NCBI GenBank assembly: GCA_947463105.1
Contig: CANHSD010000145.1
Coordinates: forward strand, 1-6,928
Source: Chitinophagaceae bacterium
GTDB taxonomy: Bacteria; Bacteroidota; Bacteroidia; Chitinophagales; Chitinophagaceae
DNA: 6,928 bases
Reading direction: 5' to 3'
In this document: piece after piece, positions 1 to 6,676 of the stretch
Layout: every line of letters starts with the position of its first letter
How positions within the stretch are numbered: the first letter of the stretch is position 1
Notes under the pieces: model-generated
Databases searched by the model: none
What the model saw: only the letters and a program-made list of their open reading frames with translations
Told to the model about the DNA's origin: nothing
Translations under genes and position numbers: made by a program

Positions 1-1647
1 AGGCCGGTTCATGAATTGCTTTCTTCCTCCTACCCCATCTTTGGGAACCCATTTTTCATCAATGCTCCAATTGCTGATGATCCCTGCTTGCTTCACATCC
101 ACATATTGTCCTCCGGCGTAACTGAATGGATCAATTGGCTTTGGCAGAACATGGTTGATGGCTACTGCATCAGCAGCAATGTTTTCATATGATTTGTTTA
201 GAAATCCAATCAGGGAGCGGGCATATACTTCCTGTCCAAATTTGGAGGGATGCAGGTCTCTGAAATCTTCCTTCCAACTAAACTCCCCCGCCGCAATGCG
301 GGCTGTAACTTCTTTTGACCAATTGACTGTATTCACATTGTAATGCGAAGCAACAAGCTCGTGGTTGGCGATTTCATTAGGAATTTTTCCTGCAGCATAT
401 TCGGCGATTTTTTCCGGATCAACACAATGCATGACCACAATGTCCACCAAAGGATTGCTGATCTTCATGTGGCGGACAATTCCCTCCATTCCACGGACCT
501 GGGCCGGGTTGTCAAAGCCATTGGTTCGGTCGTTCACAGCAGCCTCTTCAAAGAAAAGATCAATCTTGCCTTTGGCTAATACCTCAGATGCCAACCTGAA
601 TGCGCCGGGAGTACTGCCAGTGGATGAAATGCCCGCATCAATGAATTCAAATTTGGTTTCAGGGAACCGCTCTGTGAGGTATTGGGTCACTTTATTGCGC
701 CAGCCAGGATTCTCTGTAATAGACCCGCCCATAAAGGCCACTCGGCCGGTTTTCTCTTTGGTGAATTGGATGAAACTGTTTGTCAATCCGGTTCTTGCCA
801 CATGAAACTGGGCAGGATCAAGGATGAACTTTACGGGGTAAGCGTTGCTGCTGATAAAATCAGCAATGGCTGAAGGACGTTCAATTGGAAAATGATGACC
901 TTCCAGGTTTTGAGAACCGCGTGTCATGGGTACCACCGTCGCCGTTCCACCTGCCTTGATATAGTTGTTGATCAGCGGGAAACTATTCTCTGCGTTGGGT
1001 ACAATCTTATCATTCAATCCTATGGAATGCAGGACAGGAACTCCACAGGCTGCCAGGCCCTCGAGGTTGTCTATAGGATTGTCCTTGTAGGCAAGGGCCT
1101 GTTCTTCATTAAATCCGTATTGTTTCAGCAGCGCCTTCCAATCGGAGGGAGATCCCTTGCCCATGCCTTTTCCACCCGGCCAACTTTTGAAATCAGCTAC
1201 TGGTGCTTCTGCATAGATACAGGCCACCTTGAGCGGGTTGCGCTTTGCCCAATTGTATACATAAAGCCCTCCGCGGCTGACCCCTTCCAATGCAACCCTT
1301 TCGGAAAAACCTTTACTAACCATGTAGGCATGAAATGCATTCCATACTTGCATGGCTGCAGGAGCACCAAACATATCATTGGTATTGACATAGGCAATGT
1401 GAAAGCCGCGAGACAACAGGATGGAATCTGCATCCGTATGCCATTCAGGAAAATGTGCACGCCAAACCCAGGGCTTCCCTTCCAGTGGTTTGATGGGTTT
1501 CACGACCCATGCATTGCGGCCATTGAAAGTAAAATGTGTTCTTTCAAATCCATGCCATTTGTCGGTTGTATCCTTGGCGTTTTCATTGCCAAAAACCATT
1601 GAAAACAATGGCATCAAGCCTATCAAAACAATCAGTATCCTTTTCAT
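1..1647 (-). CDS. Secreted two-domain esterase: alpha/beta hydrolase fused to SGNH/GDSL hydrolase (3' end beyond window)
   Basis: The frame is open from an ATG at 1647 to the left edge, giving 549 residues without a stop, so the C-terminus is missing. Residues 1-20 form a Sec signal peptide (MKR, hydrophobic core, cleavage near VFG/NE) with no lipobox cysteine. Residues about 29-270 are an alpha/beta hydrolase: nucleophile elbow GVSRGG with Ser124, acid Asp213 in LNDKIVP, and His251 or His252 in GHHFP. A glycine/lysine-rich SWPGGKG segment starts at 155. Residues about 300-485 are an SGNH hydrolase: block I reads GGSIT (Ser309) instead of GDS, block II glycine Gly339, block III Asn372-Asp373, and block V DLHP with Asp464 and His466. 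Both catalytic sets look intact. Residues 486-549 begin another segment that cannot be assigned. Such enzymes usually remove acyl groups from sugars or glycosides; the substrate is not known. It lies 43 bp after madM and is probably co-transcribed, which makes malonyl esters a candidate substrate (inference). The ATG has no clear Shine-Dalgarno site. Confidence 0.85.
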   Translation of the reverse strand, partial: MKRILIVLIGLMPLFSMVFGNENAKDTTDKWHGFERTHFTFNGRNAWVVKPIKPLEGKPWVWRAHFPEWHTDADSILLSRGFHIAYVNTNDMFGAPAAMQVWNAFHAYMVSKGFSERVALEGVSRGGLYVYNWAKRNPLKVACIYAEAPVADFKSWPGGKGMGKGSPSDWKALLKQYGFNEEQALAYKDNPIDNLEGLAACGVPVLHSIGLNDKIVPNAENSFPLINNYIKAGGTATVVPMTRGSQNLEGHHFPIERPSAIADFISSNAYPVKFILDPAQFHVARTGLTNSFIQFTKEKTGRVAFMGGSITENPGWRNKVTQYLTERFPETKFEFIDAGISSTGSTPGAFRLASEVLAKGKIDLFFEEAAVNDRTNGFDNPAQVRGMEGIVRHMKISNPLVDIVVMHCVDPEKIAEYAAGKIPNEIANHELVASHYNVNTVNWSKEVTARIAAGEFSWKEDFRDLHPSKFGQEVYARSLIGFLNKSYENIAADAVAINHVLPKPIDPFSYAGGQYVDVKQAGIISNWSIDEKWVPKDGVGGRKQFMNRP

Positions 1648-1690
1648 GGTATTCAATTTAGCATTGAAAAACCATTAGGCAAAAAAATAA

Positions 1691-2434
1691 TCAGACAAAG
1701 AGGCTCAGGATCAGGTAATAGACCGATGGACAGAGCATGCAAGCCAACCCCGTGTAGAATGTTGCCGTCAATGCCCCATAGGGAACCAGCTTGGGATCTG
1801 TGGCAGCCAAGCCTGCAGCCACGCCACTGGTCGTACCTATCAATCCGCCATAAATCATGGCAGTTTGCGGATTGTCGAGCCCTATGCGTTTTGCAATGAG
1901 GGGAGTCAGTATCGTCACAACAACAGTCTTGATCACACCAATGGCAATGCTGATGGCGATGATGTCTGAACTGGCGCCCAATGCTGCGCCTGTAACCGGA
2001 CCAACGATGAAAGTACAAGCGCCTGCACCAATGGTGGCAACACTCTTGATATCCTTGTAGCCCATAAAATAGCCGATGGATCCTCCAACAAAAAAAGCAA
2101 CGGCAATACCAATAAATAGAGAGAGGATTCCTACCCAGCCGGTTTTTTTAATCTCTGAAAGGCTGGCTCCCATTGCAGTAGATACAATGGAAAAATCACG
2201 CATCATCGAACCTCCAAGAAAGGCCATACCGGCAAACAACGGCATGTCTGCAATACCTTTTTTCTCACCGAAATAAGCCAAAACCAGCCCAAGGGTAATG
2301 GCCACGGCCGCACCAGGAATCCTGTTTCGCAAGAGGTATTTTGAAACAAGCACAGAAATGAACATGATCAACCCAACCACCAGGAAGGCTACAATCAATT
2401 CATTTTTAGCAAACAGTTTGGGGATAAAGTCCAT
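1691..2434 (-). CDS. madM: Malonate transporter subunit MadM
   Basis: This 247-residue, very hydrophobic inner-membrane protein matches MadM, the larger subunit of the MadL/MadM malonate carrier first described as a sodium/malonate symporter in Malonomonas rubra. Visible family blocks are GG-MMRDFSIVSTAMG (residues 74-89), the Gly-rich IGAGACTFIVGPVTG run beginning at 135 and continuing into ALGASSD (152-157), IGLDNP (184-189), and GGLIGTTSG followed by LAATDPKLVPYGALTATFY (196-227). Around eight membrane segments are suggested by hydrophobicity. The reading frame stays open upstream to 2551, but the ATG at 2434 is chosen because it starts 8 bp after the madL stop, gives the usual family length (about 250), and starts just before the first membrane helix; the upstream part would lie inside madL. 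The pairing with madL and the malonyl-CoA synthetase nearby support malonate as the substrate. No missing family motif was noticed. Confidence 0.93.
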   Translation of the reverse strand: MDFIPKLFAKNELIVAFLVVGLIMFISVLVSKYLLRNRIPGAAVAITLGLVLAYFGEKKGIADMPLFAGMAFLGGSMMRDFSIVSTAMGASLSEIKKTGWVGILSLFIGIAVAFFVGGSIGYFMGYKDIKSVATIGAGACTFIVGPVTGAALGASSDIIAISIAIGVIKTVVVTILTPLIAKRIGLDNPQTAMIYGGLIGTTSGVAAGLAATDPKLVPYGALTATFYTGLACMLCPSVYYLILSLFV

Positions 2435-2442
2435 GAATGTAT

Positions 2443-2823
2443 TTATAAGGATGAACCTGAAGAACCAGTTTTCTTTTGTAAACTGGATAGCAGCGGAATC
2501 AATGAGAAACAAAGCAGGGTAGCGAAAACACCTACCACCAAGGCCACCCATCCACCGCTCAATGCTGCTTTTACATTCTGTGTAGCCGACATGGCGATCA
2601 CAACAGGTATGTACATGCCACTCCAGAAATGAATGCCAGTTTCCGATTCAGCATCCAACCAATTTTTCTTTTTGATCCAGTCTCCCAATACAATGAGCAA
2701 TAGCATTCCGAAACCCACTCCACCGATGTTGCCATCAAAATGAAAGAAGATTCCCAATGCCTCACCAATGAGTTGACCTGCGATGAAGCAGGCTGACAGA
2801 ACGGCTACGCCATAAATTTTCAT
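2443..2823 (-). CDS. madL: Malonate transporter subunit MadL
   Basis: This 126-residue membrane protein matches MadL, the small subunit that works with MadM to bring malonate across the inner membrane. It begins MKIYGVA, as MadL proteins do, and has about four hydrophobic segments (roughly 4-25, 33-50, 66-83 and 88-113). Family blocks are GGVGFGMLLLI (34-44), FWSGMYIPVVIAMSATQN (66-83) and AALSGG (86-91). The C-terminal 15 residues are polar and serine/glycine rich. Its stop is 8 bp before the madM start, so the two are surely translated from one message. Its first 62 bases overlap, in another frame, the annotated end of the upstream esterase gene. The ATG at 2823 is favoured because it gives the conserved MadL N-terminus; an AGGG directly abuts it, too close to be a standard ribosome site. 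Confidence 0.93.
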   Translation of the reverse strand: MKIYGVAVLSACFIAGQLIGEALGIFFHFDGNIGGVGFGMLLLIVLGDWIKKKNWLDAESETGIHFWSGMYIPVVIAMSATQNVKAALSGGWVALVVGVFATLLCFSLIPLLSSLQKKTGSSGSSL

Positions 2824-3781
2824 CCCTGTGAAATTGAATATTGTTAACTATTGCAAGTTTAGTGATTTTTGGATGGTTGATGGCCAAAAGGGGATACAAC
2901 CATTCCACCATGGATTGAAAACAACTGTCTTGCTTGATTTTATTATTGTCCAATGTATGCCCTGCGCCATAAAATGGACGCCATGCAGTGGGGATACCCA
3001 ATGAAAGACAGTGCTGATAAAGGATATAGCCGCCATACTTGAATCCATGGTATCCAAATGAACTATCAAAGGCCACCGTCTTGTCCATGGTACCGGAAGT
3101 ATTGAACAGTGGCGCATCGCCTTTTTTTATCCAGTTGAAATCAATCATGGCTCCCCATGCATTCAAGACACCATGCACTTTAGATGAATATCCTTCACTC
3201 CCTCCTGTACCTTCCAAAGGTCCCCATTTTCCTGTGTTGATGCCAGCAGGTACCTCTGCCTCATCCATGTAAGCAATGGCCATGGCGGTTTTTGAACCGG
3301 CAGAACTGCCTGTTAAAAATACCTGATTGGTATCGATGCCATATTGAGTAGCATGTTTTTTTAAAAAACGAATAGCGGCACGGCCATCCTGCTGGGCACG
3401 GTAAAGGGCATTGGCATAATCAGCCTCAGTCTTCTGGTTCTCAATGCCCAGGCGATAATCGATTGTGGCTGTTACATATCCACGCTTTGCAAAACCCTGG
3501 CAAACCATGGCGCTGTAGGATCCTTTTCTGCTGTTGTTCTGGAACCCTCCTCCATGGATGAAAATGACCAACGGTCTTTTCTTCATGGTATCTCCTTGCG
3601 GAAAAATAAGATCCATCAACAAAGATTCGGAACTGCCTTTTATGTTTACGGCACTGCCATAGGTGATGGCATTGATTGAATCAACTGTTTCAAAAACCGG
3701 TGCTTTGAAACGCTGTGCTGCAGTGATGTTCATGAAGAGAACCATCAACACCAACATGGCTACTGGTCTGATCAATTTCAT
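2762..3781 (-). CDS. Secreted alpha/beta-hydrolase esterase (carboxylesterase/feruloyl-esterase-like)
   Basis: A 339-residue exported esterase. Residues 1-22 are a Sec signal peptide ending ITAA before Gln23, with no lipobox. The alpha/beta-hydrolase core shows an oxyanion motif HGGGF (76-80), nucleophile elbow GSSAG with Ser160, a likely acid Asp233 in GTMDKTV, and His275 in GAGH, so the triad is complete. The order of motifs resembles bacterial esterases that deacylate plant glycans; the acyl group is not readable from sequence. The start codon overlaps the synthetase stop as ATGA (3778-3781), indicating translational coupling. The final 20 or so residues (charged, Arg/Ser/His rich) are encoded within the first 62 bases of madL and look unlike a domain end. 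A one-base change in the A5 run at 2866-2870 would end the protein at 2859 or 2848 instead, before madL. Its location between a malonyl-CoA synthetase and malonate transporter genes suggests it releases malonate (inference). Confidence 0.85.
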   Translation of the reverse strand: MKLIRPVAMLVLMVLFMNITAAQRFKAPVFETVDSINAITYGSAVNIKGSSESLLMDLIFPQGDTMKKRPLVIFIHGGGFQNNSRKGSYSAMVCQGFAKRGYVTATIDYRLGIENQKTEADYANALYRAQQDGRAAIRFLKKHATQYGIDTNQVFLTGSSAGSKTAMAIAYMDEAEVPAGINTGKWGPLEGTGGSEGYSSKVHGVLNAWGAMIDFNWIKKGDAPLFNTSGTMDKTVAFDSSFGYHGFKYGGYILYQHCLSLGIPTAWRPFYGAGHTLDNNKIKQDSCFQSMVEWLYPLLAINHPKITKLAIVNNIQFHRDENLWRSRSVSLLHRRSTHW

Positions 3782-5283
3782 TGGAACATTGTTTTTACTT
3801 CATTTTTCACCACCTTTCCCATGGCATTTCTGGGCAATTCTTTGACCAACAGGTATTTCCTGGGTGTCTTGTAAGTGGGCATCTGTGTGCGCATCCATTG
3901 GTTCAACTGATGCTGTTCAAGCCCAGCCTTTGCCACCACGGCAGCCACCACCAATTCACCCCATTCTTCGTCTGCAATGCCCACCACGGCACAATCATCC
4001 ACCAGGTCATGGCTTCTCAAGACCTCTTCAATTTCAAGGGCTGACAATTTGTATCCGCCAGACTTGATGATGTCAACAGAACTTCTTCCCAAGATGCGAT
4101 AATATCCTTCTTCCATCACAGCAACATCGCCTGTTTTGAACCATCCATCGGATGTGAATTCTTTTGCTGTTGCAGCTGGTTTGTTCCAGTATTCCTTGAA
4201 CACATTTTCGCCCTTGATTTGTATTTCTCCAGCCTCTCCATTGATAACGGACTGCATGTTTTCATCCACCAATCGTACCGATACACCCGGCAGTGGCATG
4301 CCAATCGAACCGGGCTTTCTCAGGCCTTCATAGGGATTGCTGATGCCCATGCCAATCTCTGTCATGCCATATCTTTCCAGCAATACATGACCGCTTACCT
4401 CCTCCCATTTCTCCATCACCGAAACGGGTAAAGCAGCAGATCCGCAAACCATCAACCTGAATTTTTTCATGGCTTGTTTTAGGTTTTTCCTGGCCTCCAC
4501 ATCAAGCAATTCAACCGCTGCAATGAGCTTGAAATAGATGGTGGGAACGGCCATGAAAACATTGATGTTCCCTTTGAGGAATCGGGAAAAAATATCATCA
4601 ACAGAAAATGAAGTAATGAATTCAACAGTGCCACCAATCGAGAGTGTTGCAGATACCACATTGATGATGCCATGCACATGATGGAGAGGCAAAACACAGA
4701 GGGCATGATCGGTTGGCGCATATTGCCATGCGCCTGCGATTGATTTGATTTGCGCTGCAATATTGGCATGGGTCGTAACAACACCTTTGGGTTTGTTGGT
4801 TGTACCACTGGTGTAAAGTATCATTGCATTGCGTTGTGGGCCTAGCTGGGGCAATTCCGCAATCGCTGTTTCCGGAACCCTGTCCACAACAATGAGCCTG
4901 ATAGAAAACTCCACGGCATAAGCAGCCAACAGATCGTGGTACTGGGGCGATATGACCAGTATTGTTGCGCTTGTATCTTCGAGCACATATTGCAGTGAAG
5001 GCAAGGGATGTGTAATGCAGAGCGGAACTGCTACAGCACCAGATTGCCAGATACCCCACTGCACTTTCACATAATCAAAGCCGGGGTCAACCATGAATGC
5101 TGCCCTTGCGCCATCAAGGTCATTGCGGCCATCAAGGAGATGTGTGGCAAACTGCTGTGATGCGTGCAGCAGGGTCTTGTAAGAAAAAGAATTTCCTGAG
5201 GCAATGATGGCAATCTTATCAGGTTGATTCAATGCTGCTTCACTGATTGCATGCATAGCATTATTTTTTAAGCTGTCCAGCAT
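3778..5283 (-). CDS. matB: Malonyl-CoA synthetase (MatB/ACSF3/AAE13-type acyl-CoA ligase)
   Basis: A cytoplasmic 501-residue member of the adenylate-forming ligase superfamily, full length for the family. It is expected to convert malonate, ATP and CoA to malonyl-CoA, AMP and pyrophosphate; relatives also accept methylmalonate. Motifs in order: ATP-binding YTSGTTNKPKG (157-167), LPLHHVHG (198-205), CGSAALP (290-296), ERYGMTEIGM (303-312), TGD (384-386), hinge LGRSSVDIIKSGGYKLSALE beginning at 398, and PRNAMGK with the catalytic lysine Lys490. The LPLHHVHG, GSAALP, LLERYGMTEIGM, GGYKLSALE and PRN-MGK blocks are those of ACSF3/AAE13/MatB malonyl-CoA synthetases rather than acetyl- or long-chain-acyl ligases. 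No signal peptide. Genes for both malonate transporter subunits two positions downstream independently support malonate. The ATG at 5283 overlaps the end of the hydrolase gene by 23 bp and has GAGG 7 bases upstream; Met10 (5256), 4 bp after that gene's stop, is the alternative start. Confidence 0.88.
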   Translation of the reverse strand: MLDSLKNNAMHAISEAALNQPDKIAIIASGNSFSYKTLLHASQQFATHLLDGRNDLDGARAAFMVDPGFDYVKVQWGIWQSGAVAVPLCITHPLPSLQYVLEDTSATILVISPQYHDLLAAYAVEFSIRLIVVDRVPETAIAELPQLGPQRNAMILYTSGTTNKPKGVVTTHANIAAQIKSIAGAWQYAPTDHALCVLPLHHVHGIINVVSATLSIGGTVEFITSFSVDDIFSRFLKGNINVFMAVPTIYFKLIAAVELLDVEARKNLKQAMKKFRLMVCGSAALPVSVMEKWEEVSGHVLLERYGMTEIGMGISNPYEGLRKPGSIGMPLPGVSVRLVDENMQSVINGEAGEIQIKGENVFKEYWNKPAATAKEFTSDGWFKTGDVAVMEEGYYRILGRSSVDIIKSGGYKLSALEIEEVLRSHDLVDDCAVVGIADEEWGELVVAAVVAKAGLEQHQLNQWMRTQMPTYKTPRKYLLVKELPRNAMGKVVKNEVKTMFQ

Positions 5284-6673
5284 TGATGTTCCTCAAACCA
5301 TGGGCATTTCGGTTGAGTTCAACCATCTTTTCTGCAAGCGGAAAATATACCTCATAACGGTTGTTCACCAACCCTTTGTTGGAATCATTGTTGGAAGGAT
5401 CTGCCTTGGGATCAGTAGGGTCATTGTCTTGGTACCTGAACCAATGCCATCCCACACAGTTGGAAGCAGCAAGCAAGGAGAGACAAAAATTCTGGTAGAA
5501 AATTCCCCGTTCCTGCTGGGTTTTCACCAACCAACCTGCACCGGTAATATTGGGCAATCCGGAGTCCTCTGCCTTGGTATAAAATTCAGTAATCATGAAC
5601 GGTTTCTTCAGGGAATTCCATGCGTTGAATTCTGCTGCCGTCGGGGTCCAATTGCCATAATAATTGATGGAAATGATATCACAATACTGCTCACAAGCCT
5701 TCAACAGATAGGGATTGTTTTTTGCGCTGGAATGCAGCCTGCTCCCCATGTACAGGTGATTGGGATCTGATTGTTTGATGGCTGCTGAAACAATTCTGTA
5801 ATAAACAGATGCAACATACCCTGAGAAGTTTTCCTGCTGGTCTTTGGTGAGTTTTGCGGTATCAAGGGCTTTTGTTTGAACCCAATTTACAGCAAGATGA
5901 AATGCTGCACTTCCAGGATCATTGAGTGAAATGAATTCCTTGATCAGGTTGTTTTGAAAAGGAAGTTCATTGTCAGAGAAATGGCCTGCCAGCCAAGGAT
6001 CATTGGTGGCATTTTTGTTTGATTCACATTTTGCCCGGCAATAGTTTTCAAACCCTGGATCAAACAGAAAAGCCAGCGTTGGCCATTCTTTTTTTGAAGG
6101 ATCATTTTTCTTTTGTTGCTGCACAAAACCTGCCAGCAAACTGAGTTGTTTCGTATAAACAATCCCGTCTTTGGCATTGGATTGATTGTATCCCCTGATG
6201 GCTGCCGTATCGCTCCAGGAGCCAAGCATGTTGAATCCGGCAGTTTTCATGTCTTGTCTTACCCCTGCCATCCATTTTGCATCTGTCCCATATTTTTCAG
6301 CAAATACCCTTTCATGTTGGGGAGAACTTCCCTTTCTGACACTGTTGAGTGAAATACCGATGAATGCATTTCCTTCGGGGTCAACCATCCAATGTTTGCC
6401 ATTGTTTTTTTCGATGCGGAAAAATCCTGAGGCATTGAAGGGAGCAGAAAGGTTTCCACCATACCTGGAAAGCGCCGGAGGCTTAGGCAAGTCTACACCC
6501 ATCCGTACAACGGTCATGGCCTTGAATGCCGTCCAGTCAGAGTACACAATATTCCTGTTCTTGTCTCTGCTCCATTTTTTAGCCATCACTAGGATGGAAT
6601 CCTGCCCTGACTGTGCCACAATGGCAACAGTCAGGTGGAGAAAAACAAGGATAAATGTCAGACGATGTTTCAT
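5261..6673 (-). CDS. Secreted clan GH-A glycoside hydrolase, agarase-like
   Basis: A 470-residue exported enzyme with a Sec signal peptide (residues 1-20, cleavage at AIVA/Q). An N-terminal segment with GFFRIEKNNGKHWMVDPEGN (82-101) is typical of proteins annotated as beta-agarases or GH50-like hydrolases. The TIM barrel shows the clan GH-A signature: acid/base pair Asn235-Glu236 in GHFSDNELPF, nucleophile Glu363 in ITEFYTKAED, and the strand-8 aromatic stretch GWHWFRYQDND (408-418). Both catalytic glutamates are present, so it should be active. Six cysteines at 212, 216, 327, 331, 397 and 406 could form disulfides in the periplasm. The true substrate is unknown; 'agarase' is a family label and no other agar-related gene is visible. 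It begins 3 bp after the SusD-family gene and its end overlaps the synthetase gene, so it belongs to the same glycan-uptake operon. It could also belong to a related GH-A family such as GH5 or GH42-like sequences. Confidence 0.8.
   Translation of the reverse strand: MKHRLTFILVFLHLTVAIVAQSGQDSILVMAKKWSRDKNRNIVYSDWTAFKAMTVVRMGVDLPKPPALSRYGGNLSAPFNASGFFRIEKNNGKHWMVDPEGNAFIGISLNSVRKGSSPQHERVFAEKYGTDAKWMAGVRQDMKTAGFNMLGSWSDTAAIRGYNQSNAKDGIVYTKQLSLLAGFVQQQKKNDPSKKEWPTLAFLFDPGFENYCRAKCESNKNATNDPWLAGHFSDNELPFQNNLIKEFISLNDPGSAAFHLAVNWVQTKALDTAKLTKDQQENFSGYVASVYYRIVSAAIKQSDPNHLYMGSRLHSSAKNNPYLLKACEQYCDIISINYYGNWTPTAAEFNAWNSLKKPFMITEFYTKAEDSGLPNITGAGWLVKTQQERGIFYQNFCLSLLAASNCVGWHWFRYQDNDPTDPKADPSNNDSNKGLVNNRYEVYFPLAEKMVELNRNAHGLRNINAGQLKK
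5291..5294 (-). promoter_or_regulatory. Possible ribosome binding site GAGG for the malonyl-CoA synthetase
   Basis: On the minus strand GAGG is followed by a 7-base spacer and the ATG at 5283. It is the only clear Shine-Dalgarno-like site among the gene starts in this window, and it lies inside the end of the hydrolase gene. It favours the start at 5283 over Met10 at 5256. Bacteroidota often initiate without such sites, so this may be chance. Confidence 0.4.
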
Positions 6674-6676
6674 AAA

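Noticed and set aside
892..1602. 236-codon open frame on the plus strand, the longest on that strand
   Set aside because: It lies wholly antisense to the alpha/beta-hydrolase domain of the gene at 1-1647. The translation has no recognisable domain, while the minus strand carries intact catalytic motifs in a single frame.
1596..1611. Perfect hairpin CCATTG-AAAA-CAATGG within the signal-peptide codons of the gene at 1-1647
   Set aside because: It is inside coding sequence and only 6 bp long. It could affect early translation, but nothing else supports a regulatory role.
1652..1668. Inverted repeat TTCAAT / ATTGAA with a 5-base loop just before the start at 1647
   Set aside because: The 6-bp stem has only one G-C pair and no T-run follows it on the minus strand. 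It is too weak to call a terminator or operator and is likely chance in AT-rich spacer.
1591..1676. Direct repeat AAAAACCATT at 1591-1600 and 1667-1676
   Set aside because: Ten A/T-rich bases, two copies, one inside a gene; expected by chance and not linked to any element.
1..1690. Possible pseudogene or non-coding region at the left end, since no complete frame with a stop is found there
   Set aside because: Translation from the ATG at 1647 is open for 549 codons to the edge with two complete catalytic sets. The gene is cut by the window, not broken.
2435..2551. Upstream extension of madM by 39 codons
   Set aside because: It lies inside madL in another frame, and the extra residues do not resemble MadM. 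The ATG at 2434 gives the family length and follows the madL stop by 8 bp.
3781..4067. Plus-strand open frames over the 3' part of the synthetase gene
   Set aside because: They mirror the minus-strand codons of a well-conserved ligase C-terminal domain and show no domain or start signal of their own.
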